From NCBI GenBank assembly GCA_910585095.1, contig CAJUBU010000019.1, positions 1 to 63,519 on the forward strand: a stretch of 63,519 nucleotides of DNA, in the 5' to 3' direction. The notes beneath the pieces were generated by a model. It was not told the origin of the DNA. It saw nothing but the letters and a program-made list of their open reading frames with translations, and made no database searches. Position numbers and translations under genes: made by a program. The DNA comes from an uncultured Lachnospira sp. (GTDB lineage: Bacteria; Bacillota; Clostridia; Lachnospirales; Lachnospiraceae). Of the stretch, positions 54,450 to 63,516 are shown piece after piece; within the stretch, counting starts at the first letter, position 1, and every line of letters starts with the position of its first letter.

Positions 54450-56477
54450 TTATTTTTCTTCTGAATTATTTTTTTTAATTTTCTTTTTATTTGTGTAATA
54501 TACTGCACCGCCAATTCCTAATGAAGCTGCTAAAATTGCTGTATATACAAACATATTGCTATAATCACCTGTTTGTGGTGAATTAACATTGCTATCTGAT
54601 GAATCCCCAGTTGTTGGGTCTTTTACAGATGGATCATCTGGATTTGTAGGATTCACTGGGTCTGTTGGGTCTGTTGGATTTTCTGGATTTGTTGGGTCTG
54701 TTGGGTCTGTCGGAACCTCTGGGAAGCCATTATCCAAATAAGCAAGCCACATTTTATAAGTTGTATATTCTGGGTCTGTTGTGCTATCAGCCAACAATTT
54801 TGCTGCAAGAACATCATCATAGTACTTTACACTTGTTCTTGTAGAATAATATATCATATCTACATTATCTACATTATCAAGTTTTTTACCTTCATAGACA
54901 TAATTAAACATATCCCATTGATTTACAATTTTCTGGTCAGCTCTTGATGGTGTAACATCTGAATACAATGGTCTATATGCCTTACTGTCAGCATCATAAA
55001 CATAATTGATTGCCCAAGTGCCATCACCATCAACTAAAAAGATATCAAAACCATTATTCATTGAAGTATCATGTACAATCTCAGTTGCCTTACCTTCAAT
55101 CTTAACGTCCTCTAACCACTTTACAGCGCCTTTTACTGCATCAATTACTTTACTTGAAGGATTATGAACGGTCATAAGATATTCTACTACTTGCTTTGTT
55201 GTCTCAGCATTTACAGATTCTCTCTCATAAGTACGTCCCATTGTAACAGTGCCGTCACTCTTTACTTGTGAAGCCCAGCCTGCTTTAACGCCATCGTTTT
55301 CAACCTGTGTCAACACAAGGAAATCATTTCCTTTTGCAACAGCAGCTTCTACTGGCGCCATATCTATAGAACGTCTTGCAAATACATAATTTTGATTGTT
55401 GAGCGTAGACATATCAGACAATAATGTCAAAACTTCTGTTGTCACCTGATTACCAATAACGGTATTGCCATTAAAACCTTTTGCTGCCGTAGGCGACATG
55501 CTCCAGCCACCATTTGCATTTTGATTTTTAACAAGATAATCAATACCCTTTGCAAATGCATCGGCATATTTGCTGTCTGCTGGATTGGTCTCTGTAATAA
55601 ACTGTGCAAGATAACGAAGCTGTGCAACGGTTGAACCATTTTCTAATGTTGATTCCTGCTTTAATGTGCCAATTTTGCTTGCAACATCTGCCTGAGCCAT
55701 ATCCAAATTAGCTGGAAGTACACCAAAACCGCCATCTTCATTTTGAAGCGCTACAACATTATCAGCAATAGCTTGTGAAATAGCATAGCTGTCTGTCAAT
55801 GCGCCATCCATAAACGCATCATAACGATTGCCATATCCTTCTGCTTTTGCCTCATAAGAAGGAACATTTACATCATTAAAGATAGGAATTGCTGCATAAA
55901 AACTTTGCACATTGCCATCTGTGTAAATATCAGCTTCAAATGTGTTCAGTACATAAGCTACTGGCAAATAAGTTACAAAATAATCTTCTGTCAAATATGT
56001 GTTAAAATCGCCAAACTGCTCTTTTACATTAACTTTTGCAGGCACCTGTGCATCCGACAAAACACCTTCTTGTTTTTTACCATCAATTGTTACATCTTTA
56101 GAACCAACTGTAAATCCTAAAGTTGTTCCATTCATTGTAATAGTAATGGTGTCTCCGCTCTCATTATATACGCCGCCTATTTGAGCAAACATCTCCTTCA
56201 TTGGAGCCATCAAATCGCCATCGGCTGTTGTCTTCTTATAGTCACCCGTAGCGAGAACATTTGCATTTTTATCGAGCCATACTCTTTGATAATTATCTAT
56301 AAGAAATACTGGGTCGTTTGTATTAAACCATACTCTTCTAATTGTCATGTTAGAAAAATCGTACTCGCCTTTAGTTACGGTTGCTGCTTGTACATTTACA
56401 GTAGCAAGCGGTGCAACACCTGCTATAAGAGAGGCTGCCATAATTCCAACGACTGCTTTTTTTATTGTTCTTTTCAT
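54450..56477 (-). CDS. Wall-anchored PL10-like protein
   Basis: This is a 675-residue protein. Signal peptide (KKAVVGIMAASLIAGVAPLA, cleavage near VQA). The N-terminal region (about 40-190) is a copper-amine-oxidase-N-like beta domain (MAPMKEMFAQIGGVYNESGD, TITITMNGTTLGFTVGSKDV). The middle is a helical barrel of the PL10 type: GSTVAQLRYLAQFI, NQNANGGWSMSP (about 322), RTYERESVNAETTKQVVEYL. The FNDNAM segment of its neighbour is not kept, so activity on pectate is uncertain. A Pro/Asp/Thr linker (about 590-630) leads to SPQTGD, a TM helix and KKKIKKNN, the sortase signal. The gene directly follows its PL10 paralog in one operon. It may bind pectin at the surface. Confidence 0.85.
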   Translation of the reverse strand: MKRTIKKAVVGIMAASLIAGVAPLATVNVQAATVTKGEYDFSNMTIRRVWFNTNDPVFLIDNYQRVWLDKNANVLATGDYKKTTADGDLMAPMKEMFAQIGGVYNESGDTITITMNGTTLGFTVGSKDVTIDGKKQEGVLSDAQVPAKVNVKEQFGDFNTYLTEDYFVTYLPVAYVLNTFEADIYTDGNVQSFYAAIPIFNDVNVPSYEAKAEGYGNRYDAFMDGALTDSYAISQAIADNVVALQNEDGGFGVLPANLDMAQADVASKIGTLKQESTLENGSTVAQLRYLAQFITETNPADSKYADAFAKGIDYLVKNQNANGGWSMSPTAAKGFNGNTVIGNQVTTEVLTLLSDMSTLNNQNYVFARRSIDMAPVEAAVAKGNDFLVLTQVENDGVKAGWASQVKSDGTVTMGRTYERESVNAETTKQVVEYLMTVHNPSSKVIDAVKGAVKWLEDVKIEGKATEIVHDTSMNNGFDIFLVDGDGTWAINYVYDADSKAYRPLYSDVTPSRADQKIVNQWDMFNYVYEGKKLDNVDNVDMIYYSTRTSVKYYDDVLAAKLLADSTTDPEYTTYKMWLAYLDNGFPEVPTDPTDPTNPENPTDPTDPVNPTNPDDPSVKDPTTGDSSDSNVNSPQTGDYSNMFVYTAILAASLGIGGAVYYTNKKKIKKNNSEEK

Positions 56478-56489
56478 TATATTACCTCC

Positions 56490-58364
56490 CTATTGATTCA
56501 ATGCGGCTGCCCAAGCGTCATAAAGTTTCTTTGCATTGTTCTCTGTATTTGTGTTGGTATATGAATAGCCGCTTCTTCTCTCGTGCATACCAAGATTTTG
56601 TGTATAGTTTGCAATTCCGTCTCTTCCAGAGAATATCTCATAGAATCTGCTTGAAGTTAATTTCTTAGAAATATCAAGTCCATAATATTCGCCTGTTATA
56701 TCAAGTCCATAGAAACGACCATACATCTTGCTTGTCGTACCATCCTGTAATACTAATCTGTCTTTTCCAAGCTCTCTTGTTCTATCTTTTATATCGTACA
56801 ACTTATATCCTGTAAAACCAATTTCTTTTGTCCAGTTATAATAACTTTCAATAGCTGTCTTGATTTCATCTGTTGGATTTTCTATATTACATAAAACGCG
56901 AAGCACTGTTGAACTTTCTGCTGTACATACAGATGGAAGCTCAAATGCTCTTCCGCCTGTTGGAACTGGCTTGTCCAAATCTTCGTCATACTGTTGCGCC
57001 CAGCCAGTCTTTACACCATCGACAACAACCTGTGCATCCAATGTAAATCTCAAACTCTTATCCCATGAAGTCTGGAATTTTTCTTGTGTAAGGCTTACAG
57101 CCTTTACATTGTCTGTCTGATTTTTTACATCTGTTCTTGCCCATGCCAAATCATCACAAAAGGCATTATTTGTTAAACCTTTATCATATGACATAGCATA
57201 TACAAGTTCCATCATATCTGGCATAGCATTATCATTAAATGTAATATTGCCAAAATATCCTACGCCATATGGCCAATACTGTGTCCAGCCACCGCTTTCT
57301 GTCTGTGCATCAAGTACATACTTCATACCTTTCCAGAATCCTTTTTCAATGGTGTCAAGCTCTGCCTTATAATCAGCAAATAAATCTGGGTATTCCTTTG
57401 ATAAACGAATAACACGTGTTAAGAACTTAACATGTCCATGTGTAGCACCATTATCAATTGTTGAATAAGCATGTGGACAAAATTGTGGGAATGTTTCATT
57501 TAATAAATCCCAGTCTTTATTTGTCTTGCCCCAACCACCATCTTCATTTTGATATGTAGGGTCACATACCATAACGGCTGCGCTTATCATGTCTTTTACA
57601 TTAGCAGTAACCTGTTCAGCAGTTACTTTATCAGATACCTCTATACGTCCTTTTAATGTATTATAATTATTAGAGTCACTCTCCATCTTCTTTGTTGTGT
57701 AATTAGACTTTGAGTTTGTAACTGGTTCTACAGCAGCATCAGAATAATAGAATGCAAATGCCATCTCCATTCTGTGCATTGCATCATTCCACATTACATT
57801 ACCACCAAGTGCTTCTGCTGTAAATTTTACTGGAAGATAACAAGCATAATACTGATTTCCCTTGTCGTCCTGTTCATTTTCAACAGCCTTAAAATATGGT
57901 ACAAGTTCGCTTTGCATTGTCAGAGTCTTTTCAGTTTTTCCATTATTTAATGTTGCCGTTGTGCTTCCAGCCTTCATTTTAAGTGTTAAACCATTGTATG
58001 TAATTGTAATATCTCCTGTGGCTTGGTCTGCATCAACATCTGCAGTGATGTCCATAAATGAATATTTTAATGGAGCCATCATACCTTCAGGATTACCCTC
58101 CCCTAATTTCATCTCTGCTTTAATCAGTAATCCTTTTTCGAGTTCTTCTGGAGCCCATTTTCCTCCATTACTCTTCGTGTATCTGTTTGGTTCATATTCT
58201 GGCACAGCCAAAAACTTAATAACTAAATCAGATACCTTCACTTCTTCACCTTCAGCCGCCATTGTCTGCATAGGTTCTATTGCAGGTAATGCAACATATA
58301 CGCTTGAAGTCATTACTGCACATAATCCCAGTGCAGCCAAAGCTTTCCAGTGTTTTGTCTTCAT
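56490..58364 (-). CDS. Secreted pectate lyase, PL10 family
   Basis: This is a 624-residue protein. Signal peptide (MKTKHWKALAALGLCAVMTS, cleavage likely at MAA). Residues 45-235 form a beta domain like the copper-amine-oxidase N region. The catalytic domain follows the PL10 pattern: YQNEDGGWGKTNKDW, TIDNGATHGHVKFLTR (about 300), SGGWTQYWPYGVGYFGNITF, FNDNAMPDMMELVYAM (about 377), GWAQQYDEDLD and TGGRAFELPSVCTAES (about 470, holding the expected catalytic Arg). It cleaves polygalacturonate by beta-elimination outside the cell. The protein lacks its own anchor; the wall-anchored paralog is encoded 12 bp downstream. The pair points to pectin use. GGAGGAAAG supports the start. Confidence 0.9.
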   Translation of the reverse strand: MKTKHWKALAALGLCAVMTSSVYVALPAIEPMQTMAAEGEEVKVSDLVIKFLAVPEYEPNRYTKSNGGKWAPEELEKGLLIKAEMKLGEGNPEGMMAPLKYSFMDITADVDADQATGDITITYNGLTLKMKAGSTTATLNNGKTEKTLTMQSELVPYFKAVENEQDDKGNQYYACYLPVKFTAEALGGNVMWNDAMHRMEMAFAFYYSDAAVEPVTNSKSNYTTKKMESDSNNYNTLKGRIEVSDKVTAEQVTANVKDMISAAVMVCDPTYQNEDGGWGKTNKDWDLLNETFPQFCPHAYSTIDNGATHGHVKFLTRVIRLSKEYPDLFADYKAELDTIEKGFWKGMKYVLDAQTESGGWTQYWPYGVGYFGNITFNDNAMPDMMELVYAMSYDKGLTNNAFCDDLAWARTDVKNQTDNVKAVSLTQEKFQTSWDKSLRFTLDAQVVVDGVKTGWAQQYDEDLDKPVPTGGRAFELPSVCTAESSTVLRVLCNIENPTDEIKTAIESYYNWTKEIGFTGYKLYDIKDRTRELGKDRLVLQDGTTSKMYGRFYGLDITGEYYGLDISKKLTSSRFYEIFSGRDGIANYTQNLGMHERRSGYSYTNTNTENNAKKLYDAWAAALNQ

Positions 58365-58525
58365 AAAAAGCTTTCCTCCTTTTTTACTTTTGTGAAAAAA
58401 CTTTTAATAAAATTTTCTCCCATTATCAATATAACCTTTATAAAGATTAAAGTCAAATCTTTTGTAACTTTTATTTTATTATTGTTAAATATTTCTAAAT
58501 TTTTAACCATTTTCTAGGCAAAAAT

Positions 58526-58569
58526 AATTGTGTGACTTAGACATCAAATTTTATCTAAATCACACAATT
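58526..58569 (-). terminator. Terminator of the small-protein cluster
   Basis: AATTGTGTGACTTAGA and TCTAAATCACACAATT pair over 16 positions; the one mismatch is G-U in minus-strand RNA. ATTTTT follows on that side. It lies 30 bp past the stop at 58597. Confidence 0.8.
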
Positions 58570-58596
58570 CTACAAGATAAAAAAGTAAATATTGAC

Positions 58597-59130
58597 TTAT
58601 TCATTATTGTGGCTTTTTTTATCTTCTTCTTTTTCTTCTTCCTGTGGCAGCCTTTTATATTGGTCTGTCTTTTTAAATTCTTCCATTGTATTATCATAAG
58701 CAGCTAAAGTTTCTTTAATTGCAGAATCATCTTTACCTATTCTTGACACTGCATCAACATATACTTCTTGCGCCTCCTGCTTTGATTTACAGGCTTCAAG
58801 TCTTCGTTCCAATGCCTCACGCTTCATCTGAACCTTTACCATCTTAGCGTACTGTACAGGATTATTGATACGTAAATACTGCATCTCATCATAAGTCAAT
58901 TTTTCGCCCTTATCAATTTTTCTTTGAATTTCTTTAATAAAATCTTCTTTTTGTTTATCTGTCATAGCAGTGGTTGGGTCAAATATATTATCAATTGCTT
59001 CTTTAAAAACCATACCCATATTTTCTGCTGTGATTGGCTGACTTTGTTCATTGAAATTCTCTTTTTTTTGATAATTAGAAAAAATAGAATTATTACTATT
59101 TTTATGAATATTTGCTAAATTATATATCAT
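58597..59130 (-). CDS. Small helical protein of the flagellar-like cluster
   Basis: This is a 177-residue protein. Polar Asn-rich start (MIYNLANIHKNSNNSIFSNY), without a Sec signal. The middle has KEDFIKEIQRKIDKGEKLTY and VKVQMKREALERRLEACKSK, mostly amphipathic helix, and the tail is very acidic/basic (EEEKEEDKKSHNNE). GGAGGC supports the start. It is the last gene of a cluster whose members share polar leaders and helical coiled-coil parts. I do not recognise a family. Function unknown; secreted by a flagellar-type route or intracellular. Confidence 0.6.
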   Translation of the reverse strand: MIYNLANIHKNSNNSIFSNYQKKENFNEQSQPITAENMGMVFKEAIDNIFDPTTAMTDKQKEDFIKEIQRKIDKGEKLTYDEMQYLRINNPVQYAKMVKVQMKREALERRLEACKSKQEAQEVYVDAVSRIGKDDSAIKETLAAYDNTMEEFKKTDQYKRLPQEEEKEEDKKSHNNE

Positions 59131-59150
59131 TTTTAGCCTCCATACTACGA

Positions 59151-59561
59151 CTAATTTTCAGGAACAGCTAATGACTCATCTCCAACTAGTGCAGCAATCT
59201 CAGAATCACTTATATTTTCTAATTTTTTTCGTATTTCCTCCGCACGCTTTTTCTCCATACGAATGCGTATTTCTTCCTCAATTTCTTCTCGGATTTGGTC
59301 TTGTGCTTTATCAAAACTGGTAAGCAACTTCTTCCACTCTTTTACAGTATAAGCATTAGAACCTATCTGTATCTTTTGTTCGGTCTCGCCATTTCTGAAT
59401 TTCTCACTCATCTCAACCATTTTTTGATGAAATATAGCATCATAATTTTTTATATCTTGTGATGTGTCTTTACTGCTTGTATTATTTGTTTTATTATCAT
59501 TATTGGTAATTTTGTTTTGATATTTTTGATATGTACCACCATAAATTTCTGAAACGCTCAT
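59151..59561 (-). CDS. Small coiled-coil protein of the cluster
   Basis: This is a 136-residue protein. MSVSEIYGGTYQKYQNKITN is polar with Asn and Lys, not a signal peptide. Around residue 65 QIGSNAYTVKEWKKLLTSFD looks like a conserved domain start, followed by a charged coiled coil (RIRMEKKRAEEIRKKLENIS). GAGGAGAG supports the start. It lies between two cluster genes with short gaps (20-25 bp). Unknown function. Confidence 0.6.
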   Translation of the reverse strand: MSVSEIYGGTYQKYQNKITNNDNKTNNTSSKDTSQDIKNYDAIFHQKMVEMSEKFRNGETEQKIQIGSNAYTVKEWKKLLTSFDKAQDQIREEIEEEIRIRMEKKRAEEIRKKLENISDSEIAALVGDESLAVPEN

Positions 59562-59583
59562 AAACTCTCCTCACAATTATTTT

Positions 59584-60249
59584 TTAGCCATAAAAGTTAA
59601 ATTTACTCAAATAACTTTCTATTGTATTGGCATTTGATGTATAATTATTTGATATATTTTGTATATTGGCATAAGCATTATCCGATATTCTTGATGATAC
59701 AAATGCTAATTTTTGAGTAAATGAATCCTTCCCTCCAAGTACTTTTTCTAAGGAATCACAAGAAGCTGCCTTTAACTTATCCTTGTCAATCACCATATGT
59801 CCATCGCCTTTTACAGAAATACCAATTTCTTTTAAATCTTCTTTATTTTCTTCTATAATATCTTTTAATCCCTGACAATAAAATAGATTCAATGCGCCAG
59901 AATCCTTTTTCATGTTATCAAGAAGGTCATTATAATTATCTACTAAATCTTCTACATTTTTACAAATATCAGAAGTATCATTATTTTCTTTTGCCTTATC
60001 AAAAATGCCATTCTTTTCGCTGTCCGCAAATAATTCAGCTTGTTTATTTAACTTATCGGCTGTTTTTTCTATCTTTTCATATTTTGATTTATTTGCATAA
60101 TCTAATGAAGCGCTTGCTTTTGACCGCAAGACATCTTTTAAAGAACCTGCCCCTTTATTTGAATCCAAATAATCTAATAAAGTGCTGCGGTGAATTGGAA
60201 GACCAGCCTTCATTGCTGCCATATTTAACATCTGTGTTGTAACTCTCAT
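59584..60249 (-). CDS. FlgL-like N-terminus protein of the cluster
   Basis: This is a 221-residue protein. MRVTTQMLNMAAMKAGLPIH at the start resembles the flagellar hook-associated protein FlgL, whose N-terminus is the export signal for the flagellar apparatus. The remainder (SKASASLDYANKSKYEKIEK, LNKQAELFADS) is helical and ends in an Asn-rich segment with YANIQNISNNYTSNANTI. It is too short and different to be FlgL. GAGG before ATG 60249 decides the start, four codons into the frame. The leader carries RNA motif copy 3. Secretion through the flagellar export system is a reasonable guess. Confidence 0.65.
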   Translation of the reverse strand: MRVTTQMLNMAAMKAGLPIHRSTLLDYLDSNKGAGSLKDVLRSKASASLDYANKSKYEKIEKTADKLNKQAELFADSEKNGIFDKAKENNDTSDICKNVEDLVDNYNDLLDNMKKDSGALNLFYCQGLKDIIEENKEDLKEIGISVKGDGHMVIDKDKLKAASCDSLEKVLGGKDSFTQKLAFVSSRISDNAYANIQNISNNYTSNANTIESYLSKFNFYG

Positions 60250-60332
60250 ATTAAACCTCATTTCTGCGCTGCTTTTTCATAAAAAATAAAAAGTTCTTAC
60301 AAGTTTGTGGAGACAGCGCAGCCACAAACTTG
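60250..60332 (-). ncRNA. Candidate intercistronic RNA motif, copy 3
   Basis: On the minus strand CAAGTTTGTGG/CCACAAACTTG (60300-60310 with 60322-60332) forms an 11-bp stem whose loop holds CTGCGCTG. About 28 bases later AAAAGCAGCGCAGAAATGAG precedes the FlgL-like gene's ribosome site; CAGCGCAG is the exact complement of the loop's CTGCGCTG. A T-run follows the hairpin, so it can also act as terminator of the gene before. Layout as in copies 1 and 2. Confidence 0.6.
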
Positions 60333-60365
60333 CCATCTTGTCATTCATAATATATTTCTTTCCTA

Positions 60366-60378
60366 ATATTATATCGAC
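60366..60378 (-). promoter_or_regulatory. Possible sigma-28-like -10 element
   Basis: GTCGATAT (60371-60378 in plus coordinates) stands before the FlgL-like gene. It matches the -10 box of flagellar sigma factors (GCCGATAT), but TAAA is at the wrong distance here (10 bases). Weak. Confidence 0.25.
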
Positions 60379-60389
60379 ATATTTTAAAT

Positions 60390-60965
60390 TTACAAAAGCA
60401 TTTTAGCGTTAAATGACCATTTTTCCGCCTTATTTGCATAATTCAAAATATCATTAAACCATTTATCCATAAAAATATAGGAATCCCAACATCCTAATGT
60501 TTTAAAATCTTTCATCAAACTTTGAATAGCTGCTGTATAATCTGCTTCATCAAAATAGCTGTCTCTACCTGACTTATCAAACATCATAACCGATTTTAAA
60601 TAAGATGAATCATTTGCATTATCTGTTTCTAAATTTAATATCATCATATCATTATAGCTGCAGCAATTTGGATTAATTTCTTTGGCATTGACTTCTTTCT
60701 CAAATTCATTGCCATATCTATCCAATCCCTTAATAATATATACTGGATTTTCTTTAGAATAATTGTCTGCATGATAAATATTAACCGATTCCCCTGTTTT
60801 AGGACTTGCATAGGATATCAATGCATCCGAGCAAAGTTTAACCTTTTGTGTTCCCATACCAACACATGTCAAAACATTTTTTTTAAAATCTCCCTGCTTT
60901 GAATGAACAGAACTGCTTTTACCAGATGTTATTATATCTGCATTTGCATTTATTCCTGTTACCAT
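60390..60965 (-). CDS. Hypothetical protein of the cluster
   Basis: This is a 191-residue protein. AAGGAGGGCGT precedes ATG 60965 and decides the start (MVTGINANADIITSGKSSSV). Polar leader without hydrophobic core. The body has TGESVNIYHADNYSKENPVY and RYGNEFEKEVNAKEINPNCC, beta-like, then a helical C-terminus with MKDFKTLGCWDSYIFMDKWF. Related in style to other Lachnospiraceae proteins without known function. A sigma-28-like promoter is upstream (61017-61042). Confidence 0.65.
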   Translation of the reverse strand: MVTGINANADIITSGKSSSVHSKQGDFKKNVLTCVGMGTQKVKLCSDALISYASPKTGESVNIYHADNYSKENPVYIIKGLDRYGNEFEKEVNAKEINPNCCSYNDMMILNLETDNANDSSYLKSVMMFDKSGRDSYFDEADYTAAIQSLMKDFKTLGCWDSYIFMDKWFNDILNYANKAEKWSFNAKMLL

Positions 60966-61016
60966 ACGCCCTCCTTTTTCATTATAATTTTTTATAAAGT
61001 CTTTTATAGGCAATCT

Positions 61017-61042
61017 ATATCGTTCTTTTTGCTATTTTTTTA
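61017..61042 (-). promoter_or_regulatory. Sigma-28-like promoter before the 60390 gene
   Basis: TAAA, 15 bases, ACGATAT on the minus strand (-35 at 61039-61042, -10 at 61017-61023). The flagellar sigma factor consensus in Gram-positives is TAAA-N15-GCCGATAT, so spacing is exact and six of eight -10 bases could match. Confidence 0.45.
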
Positions 61043-61487
61043 TATTTACATTTTTTAACAATTTTTTACAAATAATCATTCCCCATAAAATAAAAATAAC
61101 GATAAAATTCTATTTTTAGTCTTATGCTATCATTTACATTTAGAAGTAACTAACAACTTAAGCCCTAGCAAGACTAAACAACCGTCTTTTACATTAGAAT
61201 TTTTATCGTCATCCTTGACTTTATTTATTTTCCTTTTTAAAAATACATTTACTTGTATATTTTTTCAAATATCTATTACTTTCTAAAAAGGAATTATTTA
61301 TATTAACTTTTCAATTTATTTATCGGAACAATTTAAAATTACATAACCCTAATTGTACAACAATACCCATAATTTTACGTTAAAAATCGTATCGTTCACG
61401 AAAATAAGTAACCATCTTTATATCAAAAAAACTGTTGCATAAAGCTTTCAAAATTTTTGCTTTATACAACAGTCTATATCTACTCAA
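61043..61487. other. Gene-free stretch with terminator
   Basis: AT-rich. ACTGTTGCATAAAGC and GCTTTATACAACAGT (61431-61445/61459-61473) form a 15-bp stem with one G-U on the minus side, with T-runs following. It ends the gene with stop at 61488 and resembles the elements at 17112 and 19763. No gene. Confidence 0.7.
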
Positions 61488-62291
61488 TTATAAAGATACA
61501 TCTACATTACCACCTTCAGTAACAACTGGTGGAGGAGGTGAAAATGGAATATCAAGCCCTCCAATTGCAAGAGATACGCCACTGTCAATATTATTTCTTT
61601 CACTTTCCAACCGTCCAAAAACGAATTTAAGATATTTCATATCTGCTTTTACGATGTCTTTTAGCTCTTCTGCTCTATGTTTTTTCTTTCTAAGTTCCAA
61701 ATCTTTTGGTTCAACATCCCTCACAAAACTAAACTCTTCAAAAACATCTTCTTCGTTCTCATTGCTTTCCTCCATAGTTTCCCTCATAAGCTGTTCAATC
61801 TCACGCATCAGTTTGCGCAATTCTTGTTGGCTCATTTCGGAAGACTCTTCTTCACCCTCAGAACGATTTTCTTCTTCAACATCTTCTAAATCCGATTCCT
61901 TTTCTTCTTCTTCCATTTCAAGAAGTTCATCATCAATGGCCTTTTTCTCTGCTTCTTCCTGCTTCAAATGTTTTAGACGTTTCTTTGCAACACGCACAAT
62001 GCTCTGTGCATGAATAATCGCATGTCTCAATTCTTCCTCATCATATTCACCAGTACCAGCTTTTTTGCTAAGTGAAACCAATTTTGTTCTTGCCGATGAA
62101 ACGGTAAGACTAGCTGAAAAAGAGGTTTTGGCTCTAAGAATCATGGCTGAAACTTCTCTGTGATTATACTGCAATTTTTTACGCGGTTTTGTATTTGAAT
62201 TATAAGTACTAACCGATTTTGAAGTTTTCTTTCTTATTCCTGTAATGATAAGTTTTCCACCAGTACCCATTCCTCCAACGAGTAAACTCAT
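61488..62291 (-). CDS. Acidic coiled-coil protein of the cluster
   Basis: This is a 267-residue protein. Start MSLLVGGMGTGGKLIITGIR (GGAGATG upstream). The middle segment REVSAMILRAKTSFSASLTV and ARTKLVSLSKKAGTGEYDEE, then HAIIHAQSIVRVAKKRLKHL, looks like a conserved domain. An extremely acidic stretch (about 115-185, EEEEKESDLEDVEEENRSEG) follows, with a helical end and a Pro-rich tail. Found in this form in Lachnospiraceae as far as I recall, without known role. It follows the DUF6033-like gene on the same strand with a small repeat in between. Confidence 0.65.
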   Translation of the reverse strand: MSLLVGGMGTGGKLIITGIRKKTSKSVSTYNSNTKPRKKLQYNHREVSAMILRAKTSFSASLTVSSARTKLVSLSKKAGTGEYDEEELRHAIIHAQSIVRVAKKRLKHLKQEEAEKKAIDDELLEMEEEEKESDLEDVEEENRSEGEEESSEMSQQELRKLMREIEQLMRETMEESNENEEDVFEEFSFVRDVEPKDLELRKKKHRAEELKDIVKADMKYLKFVFGRLESERNNIDSGVSLAIGGLDIPFSPPPPVVTEGGNVDVSL

Positions 62292-62321
62292 GTTATCATC
62301 TCCTTATCAATACAATATATA

Positions 62322-62372
62322 CCAAGTGTCAAAGGATATTTGCAATCCGCTTTGCTGCTTGATGAGATTAAA
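62322..62372. repeat. Short interspersed repeat (R6)
   Basis: GTCAAAGGATATTTGCAATC, then CGCTTTGCTGCTTGATGAGA, then TTAAATT. It contains both end blocks of R1 joined directly, thus a complete short form of about 47 bp. It ends at the stop codon of the gene at 62368. Confidence 0.7.
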
Positions 62373-63120
62373 TTATATAATCAAATTGCTGTCCAACCTT
62401 CTTTTCCTCGTCCGTCTGAACATAATCACTCATACTTGTATAAATTGTATTATTGACCTTATTAATGAGTTCATCGATAGAAGATGCCGTAATGGTAACA
62501 ATATCCTCTGATTCCTCTGCCTTATCCGCCTTGTTTTTATCTCGGCTTTTCTGAATCCGCTCTTCTTGCTGCTCTTTTTTAGCTTTCTTTGCCTCAGCCT
62601 TTCGTTCTTCACGCTTTGCCTCTGCCTTATTTGCAATACGTTGTTTTTGTAACGCTAAGGACTTGTCTACAACTGCAAAATATGATGCAGTTCCATTGTC
62701 ATTGACCTGCATGCCATATCCTTTTACTTTTGCCCCAGTTGCAGATAATTGCTTTCCTAATTGTGATAAACCGCTTGCAGCATTTGCAATAATGCCTTCA
62801 TACTGTTTGCGATAATTCTCATCGGAAGCCATCTTTTCAATTTTTTCTTCATCAATAAGAACAACCATCTTATTTGCATTGGCATAACTTGCTGCTTTTG
62901 ATTTTGCATATTCTTTTTGGTCTGCACTTACAAGAATAAAATCCATATTAGAATATTTCTTTTTCAGTTCCTCATAATACTTTGCTGCCTGTTCGCTCAA
63001 TTGAGGCTCTCCGATTGTTTTACCACTAACTTTTGTTTTTTTTGTTTTGTTTGATGTCTCGGTCGTCTGCATTTGGGCAGTCTGCTGTGTACCAGACATT
63101 ACTTCTGAAATCATACTCAT
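62368..63120 (-). CDS. DUF6033-like protein
   Basis: This is a 250-residue protein. The polar leader (MSMISEVMSGTQQTAQMQTT) is followed by a globular part with KTIGEPQLSEQAAKYYEELK, MDFILVSADQKEYAKSKAAS and MVVLIDEEKIEKMASDENYR, then YGMQVNDNGTASYFAVVDKS. A strongly charged coil (KREERKAEAKKAKKEQQEER) and a short acidic/helical tail end it. This is the pattern I associate with DUF6033, of unknown function. AGGAGG supports the start. A sigma-28-like promoter lies about 70 bp upstream; it is the first gene of the cluster. Confidence 0.6.
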   Translation of the reverse strand: MSMISEVMSGTQQTAQMQTTETSNKTKKTKVSGKTIGEPQLSEQAAKYYEELKKKYSNMDFILVSADQKEYAKSKAASYANANKMVVLIDEEKIEKMASDENYRKQYEGIIANAASGLSQLGKQLSATGAKVKGYGMQVNDNGTASYFAVVDKSLALQKQRIANKAEAKREERKAEAKKAKKEQQEERIQKSRDKNKADKAEESEDIVTITASSIDELINKVNNTIYTSMSDYVQTDEEKKVGQQFDYII

Positions 63121-63188
63121 AATTATCCTCCTTGAATTTGAGTTATTAGGGGACTAAACTCCATTTTAGCCAATTACCCTTATAAGTT

Positions 63189-63214
63189 TTATCGACATAT
63201 AATTTAAAATTTTA
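63189..63214 (-). promoter_or_regulatory. Sigma-28-like promoter before the DUF6033-like gene
   Basis: On the minus strand TAAA (63211-63214), 14 bases, GTCGATAA (63189-63196). One base shorter than the usual spacer of 15 but with a near-consensus -10 (GCCGATAA). Confidence 0.5.
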
Positions 63215-63464
63215 ACCTTATTTCATATAAATTGCCATATAATAACAAAAATATTTATGTTTGTAAATCTTTTTTATATTATTCCAATATTTTATATTTT
63301 TATTATTTATTTTTTCTTACAGGGTTGTGTTATATTTTCATTTTTGATAAAATAACTTTCAATGTTGTTCGATAAAAACAACTTTTAAATTTGTACTTTA
63401 TTGATAAAATCTTTACAAAATCAAAAACCCCATTGCAAGTAACGAAGTCTCAAGCTTGCTTTAA

Positions 63465-63516
63465 CAGTTTTTTCTATTGCGCAATTCCTACGCTATGCTT
63501 CGGAATGGAGGATTTT
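63465..63516 (+). repeat. 52-bp leader repeat, copy 2
   Basis: Same as 37848-37899 with four changes: CAGTTTTTTCTATTGCGCAA, then TTCCTACGCTATGCTTCGGA, then ATGGAGGATTTT. A plus-strand gene should begin at or just beyond position 63518, where the window ends. The stretch 63215-63464 is AT-rich without a gene. Confidence 0.65.
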
